A stretch of DNA of 64,000 bases from Flavobacteriales bacterium (GTDB taxonomy: Bacteria; Bacteroidota; Bacteroidia; Flavobacteriales; Weeksellaceae). The stretch spans positions 744,001 through 808,000 of the forward strand of contig JACJZS010000002.1 in NCBI GenBank assembly GCA_020635515.1. The letters run 5' to 3'. The translations under genes and the position numbers were made by a program. The notes under the pieces are model-generated. The model did no database searches. It worked only from the letters and a program-made list of their open reading frames with translations, and was not told the origin of the DNA. Shown piece after piece: positions 1 to 8,304 of this stretch. The first letter of the stretch is position 1; each line of letters opens with the position of its first letter.

Positions 1-2
1 TA

Positions 3-1244
3 GACAAATACCTAATCATGGGAGAATTATCTCTTGATGGCTCTCTACAACCACTAAAAGGAGTATTACCAATTGCTATAAAAGCTAGAGAAGAAGGTTT
101 TAAAGGTTTTATCTTACCTAAATCCAATGCACAAGAAGCTGCTATTGTAAATAATTTAGAAGTTTTAGCTGCGGATAACATCAATCAAGTAATTGATTTC
201 TTTGATAAAAAAACAGAATTAGAACGTGTAGAATTTGATACTCGAAAAGCATTTTTCGATAATTTAAATGATTTCCCTTTTGATTTTTCGGAAGTAAAAG
301 GACAAGAAAACGTAAAAAGAGGTTTAGAAATAGCCGCTTCTGGTGGTCATAATATTCTAATGATAGGTCCTCCTGGTAGTGGAAAAACGATGCTAGCAAA
401 ACGAATCCCATCTATACTACCACCTCTTTCTTTACAAGAAGCATTAGAAACCACTAAAATCCACTCGGTTGCAGGGAAACTAGGTACAAAATCATCGCTT
501 ATGACTGCACGTCCTTTCAGAAACCCTCACCATACAGTGTCTGATGTAGCATTAGTTGGTGGCGGAAGCTATCCGCAACCTGGAGAAATATCGTTGGCTC
601 ACAATGGAGTTTTATTTCTAGATGAAATGCCTGAATTTAAACGCCAAGTATTGGAAGTTATGCGTCAACCGTTAGAAGATAGAGAAGTCACTATTTCTAG
701 AGCAAAATTTACCATTACCTATCCTTCAAGTTTTATGTTGGTTGCTTCTATGAATCCTTCTCCATCTGGATTTTTTGCTGATGACCCAAACAACACCAGT
801 TCTACCAATGAAATTCAACGGTATATGAATAAAATTTCAGGCCCTTTGTTGGATAGAATTGACATTCATATAGAAGTAGTTCCTGTTAATTTTGACGATT
901 TATCCGACAAAAGAAAAGGAGAACCAAGCATCGAAATTAGAAAAAGAGTAATTAAAGCACGAGAAATCCAAAATGAACGATTTAAAGAGTTAAAAGATAT
1001 ACACTATAACGCTCAAATGCCTCCTAAACAAATGGAAAAATACTGCCAATTAGACGATAAATCATTTCAACTACTAAAAACAGCTATGGAAAAACTCAAC
1101 CTTTCTGCACGTGCCTACGACAGAATTCTACGCGTTGCTCGCACCATTGCAGATTTAGATGCTTCTGAAAATATCCAAACTGGTCATATTGCAGAAGCAA
1201 TCCAATACAGAAGTTTAGATAGAGAAGGATTTTTTAACAACTAA
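3..1244 (+). CDS. comM: YifB/ComM family Mg chelatase-like AAA ATPase, 5'-truncated by window edge
   Basis: The reading frame is open from base 3, so the true start lies before the window and about 100 N-terminal residues are missing (family length is about 510). The visible part begins in the ELSLDG segment of the Lon-S16-like N-domain, followed by the magnesium-chelatase-like AAA+ core with Walker A GPPGSGKT (about residue 122 of the visible part), Walker B LFLDEMPEF and the C-terminal helical domain with SARAYDRILRVARTIADL. The family includes the ComM branch-migration helicase used in natural transformation; in Bacteroidota the precise role is inferred only. A ComEC-like gene lies 7 kb downstream. 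It ends at a strong bidirectional hairpin. Confidence 0.93.
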   Translation, partial: DKYLIMGELSLDGSLQPLKGVLPIAIKAREEGFKGFILPKSNAQEAAIVNNLEVLAADNINQVIDFFDKKTELERVEFDTRKAFFDNLNDFPFDFSEVKGQENVKRGLEIAASGGHNILMIGPPGSGKTMLAKRIPSILPPLSLQEALETTKIHSVAGKLGTKSSLMTARPFRNPHHTVSDVALVGGGSYPQPGEISLAHNGVLFLDEMPEFKRQVLEVMRQPLEDREVTISRAKFTITYPSSFMLVASMNPSPSGFFADDPNNTSSTNEIQRYMNKISGPLLDRIDIHIEVVPVNFDDLSDKRKGEPSIEIRKRVIKAREIQNERFKELKDIHYNAQMPPKQMEKYCQLDDKSFQLLKTAMEKLNLSARAYDRILRVARTIADLDASENIQTGHIAEAIQYRSLDREGFFNN

Positions 1245-1263
1245 CTGTAAGCATCCCTATTGT

Positions 1264-1295
1264 AAAGCCACTTTAGATAAATCTAAAGTGGCTTT
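1264..1295. terminator. Bidirectional hairpin terminator between comM and the DUF285 gene
   Basis: A perfect 15-bp inverted repeat (1264-1278 with 1281-1295) has a 2-nt centre and an A-rich start and T-rich end. It lies between two convergent genes and can serve both. Confidence 0.8.
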
Positions 1296-1319
1296 ATTTA
1301 AAAGATTATAGTGAGAAAA

Positions 1320-3416
1320 TTAAATTCCTCCTCCGTCAACAATTGTCCAACCATCATTGGTAATGATGTTGGTACGTGCGGTTTCTGCTGGTGAACCTAA
1401 GGTATATTTTGAGTTGCCAAAACTAGCATTTACTCCTGGTTTTAAAGTGAGTGCATCCCAATTGATAAGCGTCTGATTATAGATAGCATTGGTCATACCT
1501 GTTCCTACCATAAAATTAGTAAAACTAGTAGAATTACTTACGTTCCAATTACTTACATTCAATACCCCTGTAAGACCTCCACATCCACTAAACTGTCCAG
1601 CAAAAGTAGTTCCCAAACCTACATTCCAATTAGAAACATTTAAGCTTGTTAAGCTACTGCAACCAAGGAACTGAGAAGAAAAAGTTGTTCCTTTACTCAC
1701 ATTCCAGTTGGTTACATTTAAACTTATTAAGCTACTACATTGTCTAAACTGAGAAGAAAAATTAGTTCCATTACTTACATTCCAGTTGCTCACATCTAAA
1801 GTGGTAAGACTAGTACAACCATAAAATTGATTAGCAAAATTAGTACATAAACCTGAATTCCAATTAGAAGCATTTACGCTTGTTAAGCTAGTACAACCTT
1901 GAAACTGGCTTTGAAAAGTTGTTGCCTTACTTACATTCCAGTTACCTGCATCTAAAGTTGTTAGGGAAGTACACGATTGAAACTGGCTTTGAAAAGTTAT
2001 TCCATTACCTACATTCCAGCTACTCACATCTAAAGCGGTAAGACTACTACAACCAGCAAATTGAGATTGGAAATTAGTCCCCAAACCTACATTCCAATTA
2101 CTTACATCTAAAGCAGTTAGAGAAGAGCAATTCTGAAACTGAGTATAAAAAGTCGTCCCCTTACTTACAATCCAATTGCTTACATCTAAAGCAGTTAGAG
2201 AAGAGCATCCATTAAATTGACCATAAAAAGTTGTTCCGTTTCCTACATTCCAGTTGCTTACATCTAGAGTTGTTAGGTTAGTACAACCACTAAAATGATC
2301 TCTAAAATTGGTACTAGAACTCACGTTCCAATTGCTAACATCTAAAGTAGTAAGACTTCCACAATTTTGAAATTGAGCTTGAAAATTTGTACATAAACCA
2401 ACTTGCCAATTACTAACATCTAAAGAAGTTAGGCTATTACAAAATCTAAATTGATATGAAAAATCTTTTCCCTTACTTACGTTCCAATTAGAAACATCTA
2501 GTGTAGCTAAATTAGTACAACCATCAAATTGAGTTTGAAAAGATAATCCACTGCTTACATTCCAGTTGCTCACATCTAAGGTAGTTAATCCAGCACAATT
2601 TCTAAATTGACTTTGAAAACTCGCACCTAGACTTACATTCCAATTACTTACATCTAAACTGGTAAGAGCAGTACAATTATAAAATTGAGAGGAAAAGTTT
2701 GTACTACTTCCTACATTCCAGTTGCTTACATCTAAATTGGTAAGAGAAGAACAACTAAGAAACTGCTGAGCAAAACTTGTACCTAAACCTACATCCCAAT
2801 TACTCACATCTAGAGTTGTGAGATTAGTACAGCCATTAAATTGACTGGAAAAATTAGTTCCTTTACTTACATCCCAATCAGAAGTATTTAGGTTTGTTAA
2901 AGAGCTGCAATTGGCAAACTGATTAGAAAAGTTAGTGATTCCTTTTGTATTTAAAGCATCTGTTGCACTTACAACAAGATTTGAGCAACCAAAAAAAGCA
3001 CTAGCACCAGCACCTTTTAGTCCTCCCCACTGAGAAACATTGGTAATCTTTAGTTTTTCATCATTATTAGCAAATCTCCAACCATTTATTTTTCCTTTAA
3101 TGGTAATGGTGTACGTTCCAGCAGATGCATAGGTATGTGTAGCAGTAGTTGCCATATTGGCATTGGTTACATACCCTGTATTTCCATCTCCCCAATCCAC
3201 AGAAAAAGCATAGTTCCCTCCTGAAGATAAAAGTGGTAATATCACTTGATTGTTGAGGGAAGTTCCTGTTATGTTATTGGTATTCCAAGTACTAATGAAT
3301 GGTATATACGGGTCGTCAGAGGGAACGATTTGCCCACCAAAAAGCTGGGCATTCGTTTCTTGTACCGTAAGCGTTACCATTAGTAAAAAGAATACTTTTG
3401 TTATAAAGTTTTTCAT
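1320..3416 (-). CDS. Secreted DUF285/BspA-like 26-residue repeat surface protein with a PKD-like domain
   Basis: From the chosen ATG (3416; protein MKNFITK..., 698 residues) there is a clear signal peptide ending near TNAQ. A PKD-like segment follows (VDWGDG ... HTYASAGTYTI). Then come 17 full 26-residue repeats plus one partial, each built as LDVSNWNV-x-x-G-T-x-F-x-x-QF-x-x-C-x-x-LT, the BspA/DUF285 leucine-rich 'surface protein' repeat. The protein ends with a short non-repetitive tail (about 60 residues) with no obvious T9SS sorting domain. An upstream in-frame ATG at 3440 overlaps the previous gene by 11 bp and would put eight charged residues before the signal peptide, so it is less likely. 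Probable role: cell-surface adhesion; ligand unknown. It is probably co-transcribed with the gene at 3430-6552. Confidence 0.85.
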   Translation of the reverse strand: MKNFITKVFFLLMVTLTVQETNAQLFGGQIVPSDDPYIPFISTWNTNNITGTSLNNQVILPLLSSGGNYAFSVDWGDGNTGYVTNANMATTATHTYASAGTYTITIKGKINGWRFANNDEKLKITNVSQWGGLKGAGASAFFGCSNLVVSATDALNTKGITNFSNQFANCSSLTNLNTSDWDVSKGTNFSSQFNGCTNLTTLDVSNWDVGLGTSFAQQFLSCSSLTNLDVSNWNVGSSTNFSSQFYNCTALTSLDVSNWNVSLGASFQSQFRNCAGLTTLDVSNWNVSSGLSFQTQFDGCTNLATLDVSNWNVSKGKDFSYQFRFCNSLTSLDVSNWQVGLCTNFQAQFQNCGSLTTLDVSNWNVSSSTNFRDHFSGCTNLTTLDVSNWNVGNGTTFYGQFNGCSSLTALDVSNWIVSKGTTFYTQFQNCSSLTALDVSNWNVGLGTNFQSQFAGCSSLTALDVSSWNVGNGITFQSQFQSCTSLTTLDAGNWNVSKATTFQSQFQGCTSLTSVNASNWNSGLCTNFANQFYGCTSLTTLDVSNWNVSNGTNFSSQFRQCSSLISLNVTNWNVSKGTTFSSQFLGCSSLTSLNVSNWNVGLGTTFAGQFSGCGGLTGVLNVSNWNVSNSTSFTNFMVGTGMTNAIYNQTLINWDALTLKPGVNASFGNSKYTLGSPAETARTNIITNDGWTIVDGGGI
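1569..2894 (-). repeat. Array of 17 x 78-bp tandem coding repeats
   Basis: Seventeen units of exactly 78 bp (26 codons) follow one another without indels inside the DUF285 gene; an eighteenth partial unit continues to about 1521. The variable positions after WNV alternate between SKG, GLG and other classes. In the C-terminal third they recur every three units (SKG-GLG-GNG, SKA-GLC-SNG, SKG-GLG-SNS), which suggests expansion by 234-bp blocks. Confidence 0.9.
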
Positions 3417-3429
3417 CTTACTTTTTTTA

Positions 3430-6400
3430 TTAGTTAACATTAGAAATCATGTGATAATACACAGTAGTTCCCATTACTACAAAAGTATATAGAGTTTCTG
3501 CTCCACCTATTGTTACTCCATTATTAGCAGACTTAAAAGTAAAACCTGTTGCTGAGAAAGTTGAAGTACCCGCTGTAGTTCCTTGTACTGCAAGTGTATA
3601 CGCTCCACCGTCTTCTATATTGTTTAAAGTGAAAGCACCTGGACTAGCAGTAGTATACGCTAAATTACTTTGAGAAAAATCTACAGTAGTAGAAGCTCCT
3701 GCATCGAATGCAGTTTCATTAGTCATAGAACCTGCTACTTCTAACCTAGAGGTTGGTGCAGTTACTCCTATACCTATATTACCTTGTACATTGGTCGCAG
3801 TGTTAGGGTCTCCTTCCCCTGATACTCCTGTACCAAATACAATATTCCCAATATTTAATTGATTGCTTCCTGTTGTATTTGCTGGCTGTATATTTTGCCC
3901 TACTATAATATTTCTATTTCCAAGAGTCAATGTAGAACCAGCAGAATCTCCCAGCAATACGTTATCTGATGCAGAACTTCCAACTGCCAAATTGACACCT
4001 GCACTACCACCTATTGCAACGTTTTTTGTACCACCTGCTGTGTTCTGTAGTGCTAATGCTCCTATTGCTATATTACTACTTGAAGGAACTGAAGTAGTAC
4101 TTAATGCTCGCTCACCTATCCCTATATTCCACGTACCATTTAAGGTTGCAGTTGGATTATAACCAAAATATACATTACCATCAGAAGGTCCTGCACTAGC
4201 CCCTATATATCCTGCAATTTGATTATTTACTTTAAACATCAATTCTTCTGAGTCCGTAGTACCTATAAAATTAGTTCCTGCAGTTGTTCCTGAATTTCCT
4301 GTTAAAGACCATGAAGTTGCTCCTGCTCCTGCTCCCCAAGACAATGTTCCAGAACCATCAGTAGTTAATACTTGTCCTGCAGTACCATCGGTACGTGGGA
4401 AATCATAGTAACTAAAAGTACTTCCATTATTATAATAAAAACGGATTGGAGAGTCTGCACTAAATTCAATCGTTGTTTTATAATTAGTTGAAAGTGCAGA
4501 ATCAGTAAGCTCAGAGGACCAATGAGTTAAACCAGCAACGTCATCTTGTAATTGAAATTGTGCTACAGCAGCTTCAGTAGCTGAAATGGTATTATATACC
4601 TGTTGATGTAATAATTCTTGTTGGGTAGTAAAAATAGCTTCGGTTCTTGGTATTGTAGTTCCTGTAACATCGTCAACTACTCCCATAGCAACTCGATTAT
4701 CTTGAACAGTGACATATTTTATCTGGTCCCCTGCTCCTACTGTTGCATTTGGCATATTGTACATGGTAGTAGATTCATATCCTCCTCCTAAGGTATTTTT
4801 ACCAGAATATACTCCTGTATAGTTCCCTGAAGTTAATTGTATTTGATTCGCTAAAGAACCTGTTACATCTAATTTCTCTGCTGGTGCAGACTTTCCTATT
4901 CCTACGTTACCACTACTTACCGTAGTCCCTGTTCCATCTATCCCTGTTCCATATATTAAATTACCAATATTTAATTGATTAGACCCTGTAGCTATTGGTG
5001 CATCTACATCATATCCTATAATTAAGTTATTGGATCCCGTAGAAAGGTTATCTGCAGAACCATACCCCAACACAATATTATTTCCTCCATCACTATTAAG
5101 AGTAAAAGCATTCGTCCCTACAATTGTATTGTTGCTAGCATCATTATCTGCTAATGTATTGGCTCCTATACCTATATTGCTATTCCCACTAGTAGTTACT
5201 AATGAACCATTACCCAATGCTATATTGTTATTTCCACTCTCTAGAGCTTGTAATGAGTTTGCCCCTATACCTATATTGCTACCTCCTGTATTTATAGAAG
5301 GTCCAGCTCCATAACCTAAAAGAACATTATTACTTCCGGTAGAAAGAACATTACCAGACCCATCACCTAATGCTATATTACCAGAACCACTTCCTGCACT
5401 GGTTCCTGTACCACCAACTCCTGCATCTTGAGTAATATGGTTATTAGTTCCTACCATACGCACATCAGCTCCACCAACTAAAGCAGAAGCATCTACTGTT
5501 TTAAAATCCCCTTCAGCATCTGCTACTACAATTTTATCTGTAGATATATTTCCTGCATTAGAGTTTATGGTAGAGTTTCTAAACTCACCTACAAAATAAC
5601 CTGACCAGCTACCTGCTTTTTGCACATCTGAATATATTCCATAATGAGTTCCTCCTGTTGAAGATGGAATGTCATTATAGACACCATACTTATTACCAGA
5701 ACCAGAACCAGTTAAATAATTATACACACCGTAATGGTTTGTTCCTGATGAAGAAATAAGATTATTTCGAGTCCCATAATGGGTTCCACCTCCTCCAGAA
5801 ATTGTATTTAAAGTAGCATATTTTTGTCCTATACCACTTCCTGTTCCTGATAAAGTATTTATAATACCATAATGATAATCTCCTATACCATTGTTGGATA
5901 CCACATTATTAATCCCTCTTACAAAACGTGCATCAGAAGCACCTGAAACCTCATTATAAAAACCTGTTAATTCACTTGTTTGAAGTGCTATAGTTGCGTC
6001 ACTTTTTAAAAAATTTCTAATCCCATGTATACTACCTTGAGGATTATTTTGAGTAGTCGCAATATTTAAAGCATAATCAGGAGCTCCTGCTCCATTATTA
6101 CTAATTTTTTCTATCTTAACTCCGTTATCATTAGTATCATCAGCATAAACTTCTAACCTACTAGTAGACCCCCATGGAGGTGTAGCTCCTATACGCACAT
6201 TACCAGTTCTTTTAATCTCAGAGGTTTGGTCTTCTCCTGTAACTCCCCAAGCATCACCATCTCCCTCTGAAATAGGAGTCCAAGCACTCCCATTCCAGTA
6301 GTGGAATCCTTTGGTAAAAGAAGCTACATCGGCAATTAAATATACTAATTGTCCATTTACCGTTCCTGCGGTGGTTAAATCATTCACTCGTGGCGCTAAA

Positions 6401-6552
6401 ACACCATCGGTTCCCGTTACTGCTCCCAAATGATTGGTCGCACGTACGTCTAAGGTCGATTCAGGTGTATCTGTACCTACACCTACTTGTGCATAAGAAG
6501 AAGCTGTTGCTCCCACCAATGCAATCCCTAAAATAAAACTTTTTGTTTTCAT
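3430..6552 (-). CDS. Large secreted protein with YadA-head-like (NIxIGxxAL) repeats
   Basis: 1040 residues. A signal peptide (MKTKSFILGIALVGATASSYAQ) precedes VGVGTDTPESTLDV, the usual N-terminus of flavobacterial tail-fibre-like surface proteins. Two blocks of left-handed-roll repeats of the type NIALGDGS..STGSNN and NIGIGANSLQ..SGNNN (about residues 370-545 and 790-900) resemble the head repeats of trimeric autotransporters. No YadA-type membrane anchor, S74 chaperone domain or T9SS sorting domain is seen; the C-terminus is a short beta-rich end (TLYTFVVMGTTVYYHMISNVN). Probable surface or extracellular fibrous protein. The stop overlaps the region of the next gene's possible starts, so the two are likely one transcript. 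Confidence 0.75.
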   Translation of the reverse strand: MKTKSFILGIALVGATASSYAQVGVGTDTPESTLDVRATNHLGAVTGTDGVLAPRVNDLTTAGTVNGQLVYLIADVASFTKGFHYWNGSAWTPISEGDGDAWGVTGEDQTSEIKRTGNVRIGATPPWGSTSRLEVYADDTNDNGVKIEKISNNGAGAPDYALNIATTQNNPQGSIHGIRNFLKSDATIALQTSELTGFYNEVSGASDARFVRGINNVVSNNGIGDYHYGIINTLSGTGSGIGQKYATLNTISGGGGTHYGTRNNLISSSGTNHYGVYNYLTGSGSGNKYGVYNDIPSSTGGTHYGIYSDVQKAGSWSGYFVGEFRNSTINSNAGNISTDKIVVADAEGDFKTVDASALVGGADVRMVGTNNHITQDAGVGGTGTSAGSGSGNIALGDGSGNVLSTGSNNVLLGYGAGPSINTGGSNIGIGANSLQALESGNNNIALGNGSLVTTSGNSNIGIGANTLADNDASNNTIVGTNAFTLNSDGGNNIVLGYGSADNLSTGSNNLIIGYDVDAPIATGSNQLNIGNLIYGTGIDGTGTTVSSGNVGIGKSAPAEKLDVTGSLANQIQLTSGNYTGVYSGKNTLGGGYESTTMYNMPNATVGAGDQIKYVTVQDNRVAMGVVDDVTGTTIPRTEAIFTTQQELLHQQVYNTISATEAAVAQFQLQDDVAGLTHWSSELTDSALSTNYKTTIEFSADSPIRFYYNNGSTFSYYDFPRTDGTAGQVLTTDGSGTLSWGAGAGATSWSLTGNSGTTAGTNFIGTTDSEELMFKVNNQIAGYIGASAGPSDGNVYFGYNPTATLNGTWNIGIGERALSTTSVPSSSNIAIGALALQNTAGGTKNVAIGGSAGVNLAVGSSASDNVLLGDSAGSTLTLGNRNIIVGQNIQPANTTGSNQLNIGNIVFGTGVSGEGDPNTATNVQGNIGIGVTAPTSRLEVAGSMTNETAFDAGASTTVDFSQSNLAYTTASPGAFTLNNIEDGGAYTLAVQGTTAGTSTFSATGFTFKSANNGVTIGGAETLYTFVVMGTTVYYHMISNVN

Positions 6553-6660
6553 ATAATTAGTATTTGTTTTTGTAATTCTGTATTAATGTATAATGTACTG
6601 TTGTACCGTTGTATTTATGTATTGTTGTACTACTGTAAAATATGTTTTTTCTTTTTTTTG

Positions 6661-6806
6661 TCAATCTAAGCTTGTCGAAGTGAATCTTCGACTTCATTCC
6701 ATTACGCTCAGTGTGACAAAGCTGTTGTGTCCCTTTGGATTTATTGAAAGATTTCTTTTGTCAATCTGAGTGTGTCGTTGTCAATCTGAGCTTGTCGAAG
6801 ATTCTT
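6661..6806. repeat. Cluster of short interspersed repeats (TCAATCTGAGCTTGTCGAAG type)
   Basis: Within a 280-bp gene-free stretch the motif TCAATCTGAGCTTGTCGAAG or a close variant occurs at 6661-6680, 6761-6777 (partial) and 6781-6800, with an inverted partial copy (TACGCTCAGTGTGACA) near 6703-6718. This motif is a familiar intergenic repeat in Flavobacteriaceae. The 6585-6650 stretch is a degenerate TTGTAC/TTGTAT repeat. No gene is seen. Confidence 0.65.
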
Positions 6807-6832
6807 TATCTAACGACTAAGACCAACAACTA

Positions 6833-7366
6833 TCAACTAACTACTAAAAAAGAAGGTGGTGGACGAGAAAATATGTCTGAAGTATATAAATGAGATTCTA
6901 AAGAAAATACCTCTGCAGATACATTCTTAGATTGGTGTAGAGAAAATAAATACAATGTAGGATTTATATCTCCTGCGTAGAACGTTTTTACTTGCTTTTT
7001 CTCAACAGTTCTAGATAAGGGAACAAATTTAACATAATTTAATCTTGCATTATCTAATAAATTATTCCCTCTTCCATAAAACGCAGAAGAGCTAAAGCTA
7101 AATTCATTGGTATTGGGAAGTAAGTATACTCGTTGAGATTCTAGATTTTGGATTTTAAGTTTTAGGAGAGAAGATGAGTGTTTTGTTACAAAAACAATGC
7201 TTTTTACAGTCTTTTTATTTGGAAATGTAACATTAAATGTACCACTTACTAAAGTATTAGGAGAAATGTATAGAGTTTGTTGATTTCCTTGATAAAGCAC
7301 GCAACCACCTCCCCTTTGGTCATTTGCCTGTAACAAAATACCAAAAAGAAACAACACTAAAAACAT
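6833..7366 (-). CDS. Secreted protein of unknown function
   Basis: From ATG 7366 the protein has 177 residues with a signal sequence (MFLVLFLFGILLQA) followed by a beta-rich region that begins NDQRGGGCVLYQGNQQTLYISPN. No known domain is recognised. The frame is open upstream to 7525, but a TACATTTG promoter element at 7438-7445 lies inside that extension, so the longer form is unlikely. It precedes the two repeat-bearing surface proteins on the same strand and may be functionally linked, although a 280-bp repeat-rich gap separates them. Confidence 0.6.
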   Translation of the reverse strand: MFLVLFLFGILLQANDQRGGGCVLYQGNQQTLYISPNTLVSGTFNVTFPNKKTVKSIVFVTKHSSSLLKLKIQNLESQRVYLLPNTNEFSFSSSAFYGRGNNLLDNARLNYVKFVPLSRTVEKKQVKTFYAGDINPTLYLFSLHQSKNVSAEVFSLESHLYTSDIFSRPPPSFLVVS

Positions 7367-7437
7367 ATGTACCTTACCTGACCTCACAACATAATTTCTT
7401 AGTTCTCCAAGTCTTAAGATACAATTCTCACTCCCTG

Positions 7438-7445
7438 CAAATGTA
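7438..7445 (-). promoter_or_regulatory. TANNTTTG-type -7 element (TACATTTG)
   Basis: Matches the Bacteroidota -7 consensus on the minus strand, about 70 bp before the chosen start at 7366. It rules out the longer open frame. Confidence 0.5.
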
Positions 7446-7591
7446 CAACATAAAATTAATCTACATAAACTTTTTTTAGATAATACGATGAAATGACGAT
7501 AATTGCAGATGAAATCAACTAACATAAAAACTCTTACGTAGGTTACTAATTTAAAATTAAGGAACGATTTAAATTAGGCGTAAAAAAACTA

Positions 7592-7622
7592 TTGACTACT
7601 TAAAATAAAAAATGTACTTTCG
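7592..7622 (+). promoter_or_regulatory. Promoter of the YceI lipoprotein gene (TTG ... TACTTTCG)
   Basis: TTG at 7592-7594 and TACTTTCG at 7615-7622, 20 nt apart, fit the flavobacterial -33/-7 promoter with one mismatch. The first possible start codon, 7612, lies inside it, so translation must begin at 7639. Confidence 0.55.
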
Positions 7623-7638
7623 TAGAAATTTTAGAATT

Positions 7639-8304
7639 ATGAATATAAAGCACCTTATTCTTTCTGTTGGAACGATATGTATTATTTCGTGTGGAGATAC
7701 TGCATCAGGAAATAAATCTATTTTCCCTGTAGAACACGAACATTCTAATGTAGATGAACATAATGCTGATGTAAAAGAACACGAATCAAAAGAAGCTACT
7801 ACTCATGTTGCAGAAGAAAAAATAGAATTAAACCATAAACTTACTTTTACCGCTTTTAAAACTCCAAAAAAAGTAGGTGTAAATGGTACTTTTAAAGTAA
7901 TTTCTTTAGACAATGTAAAAGCTAGTGAGAATCTAGAAGAAGCATTACAAGGAAGTACATTTTCTGTAAATACCAATTCTGTTGACACCAATAATAATCC
8001 TGAAAGAGATGAAAAAGTAAGAACTTTCTTTTTTGGAAAGCTAACAAACACTACTATTTCTGGAGAATTTATAAAATTAGAAAATGGAAAAGCTACTGTA
8101 AAGATAAAATTAAATGGAAAAGAAGTAGAAAAACAAATGACGTATACCTCTACCGAAAATGCAATTACCATCAACGGAAGTATTGATATTATTTCTGATT
8201 TTTCTGCAGGAGATGCTCTTGCTTCTATCAATGAAGCTTGCTCTGCTTTGCACGAAGGAAAAACATGGTCTGATGTAGATTTAAAAATTGAAATTTCTAA
8301 ATAG
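7639..8304 (+). CDS. YceI-family lipoprotein
   Basis: From ATG 7639 the protein has 221 residues: a lipoprotein signal (MNIKHLILSVGTICIISCGD, lipobox IISC), a His/Glu-rich linker, then a YceI-like lipocalin domain (LTFTAFKTPKKVGVNGTFK ... SVDTNNPERD-like pattern ... FFGKL). YceI proteins bind isoprenoid or other hydrophobic ligands; the ligand here is unknown. It is probably anchored in the inner leaflet of the outer membrane. The end overlaps the ComEC start by 17 bp, implying coupled translation or a shared transcript. Confidence 0.85.
   Translation: MNIKHLILSVGTICIISCGDTASGNKSIFPVEHEHSNVDEHNADVKEHESKEATTHVAEEKIELNHKLTFTAFKTPKKVGVNGTFKVISLDNVKASENLEEALQGSTFSVNTNSVDTNNNPERDEKVRTFFFGKLTNTTISGEFIKLENGKATVKIKLNGKEVEKQMTYTSTENAITINGSIDIISDFSAGDALASINEACSALHEGKTWSDVDLKIEISK

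Noticed and set aside
1569..2894. Regular 78-bp repeats looking like a CRISPR-type array
   Set aside because: The repeats are contiguous, in frame, and encode the DUF285 26-residue unit; there are no spacers and no cas genes. No CRISPR array is seen in the window.
7367..7525. N-terminal extension of the secreted protein gene (to 7525)
   Set aside because: A promoter element at 7438-7445 lies in it and the signal peptide would be internal.
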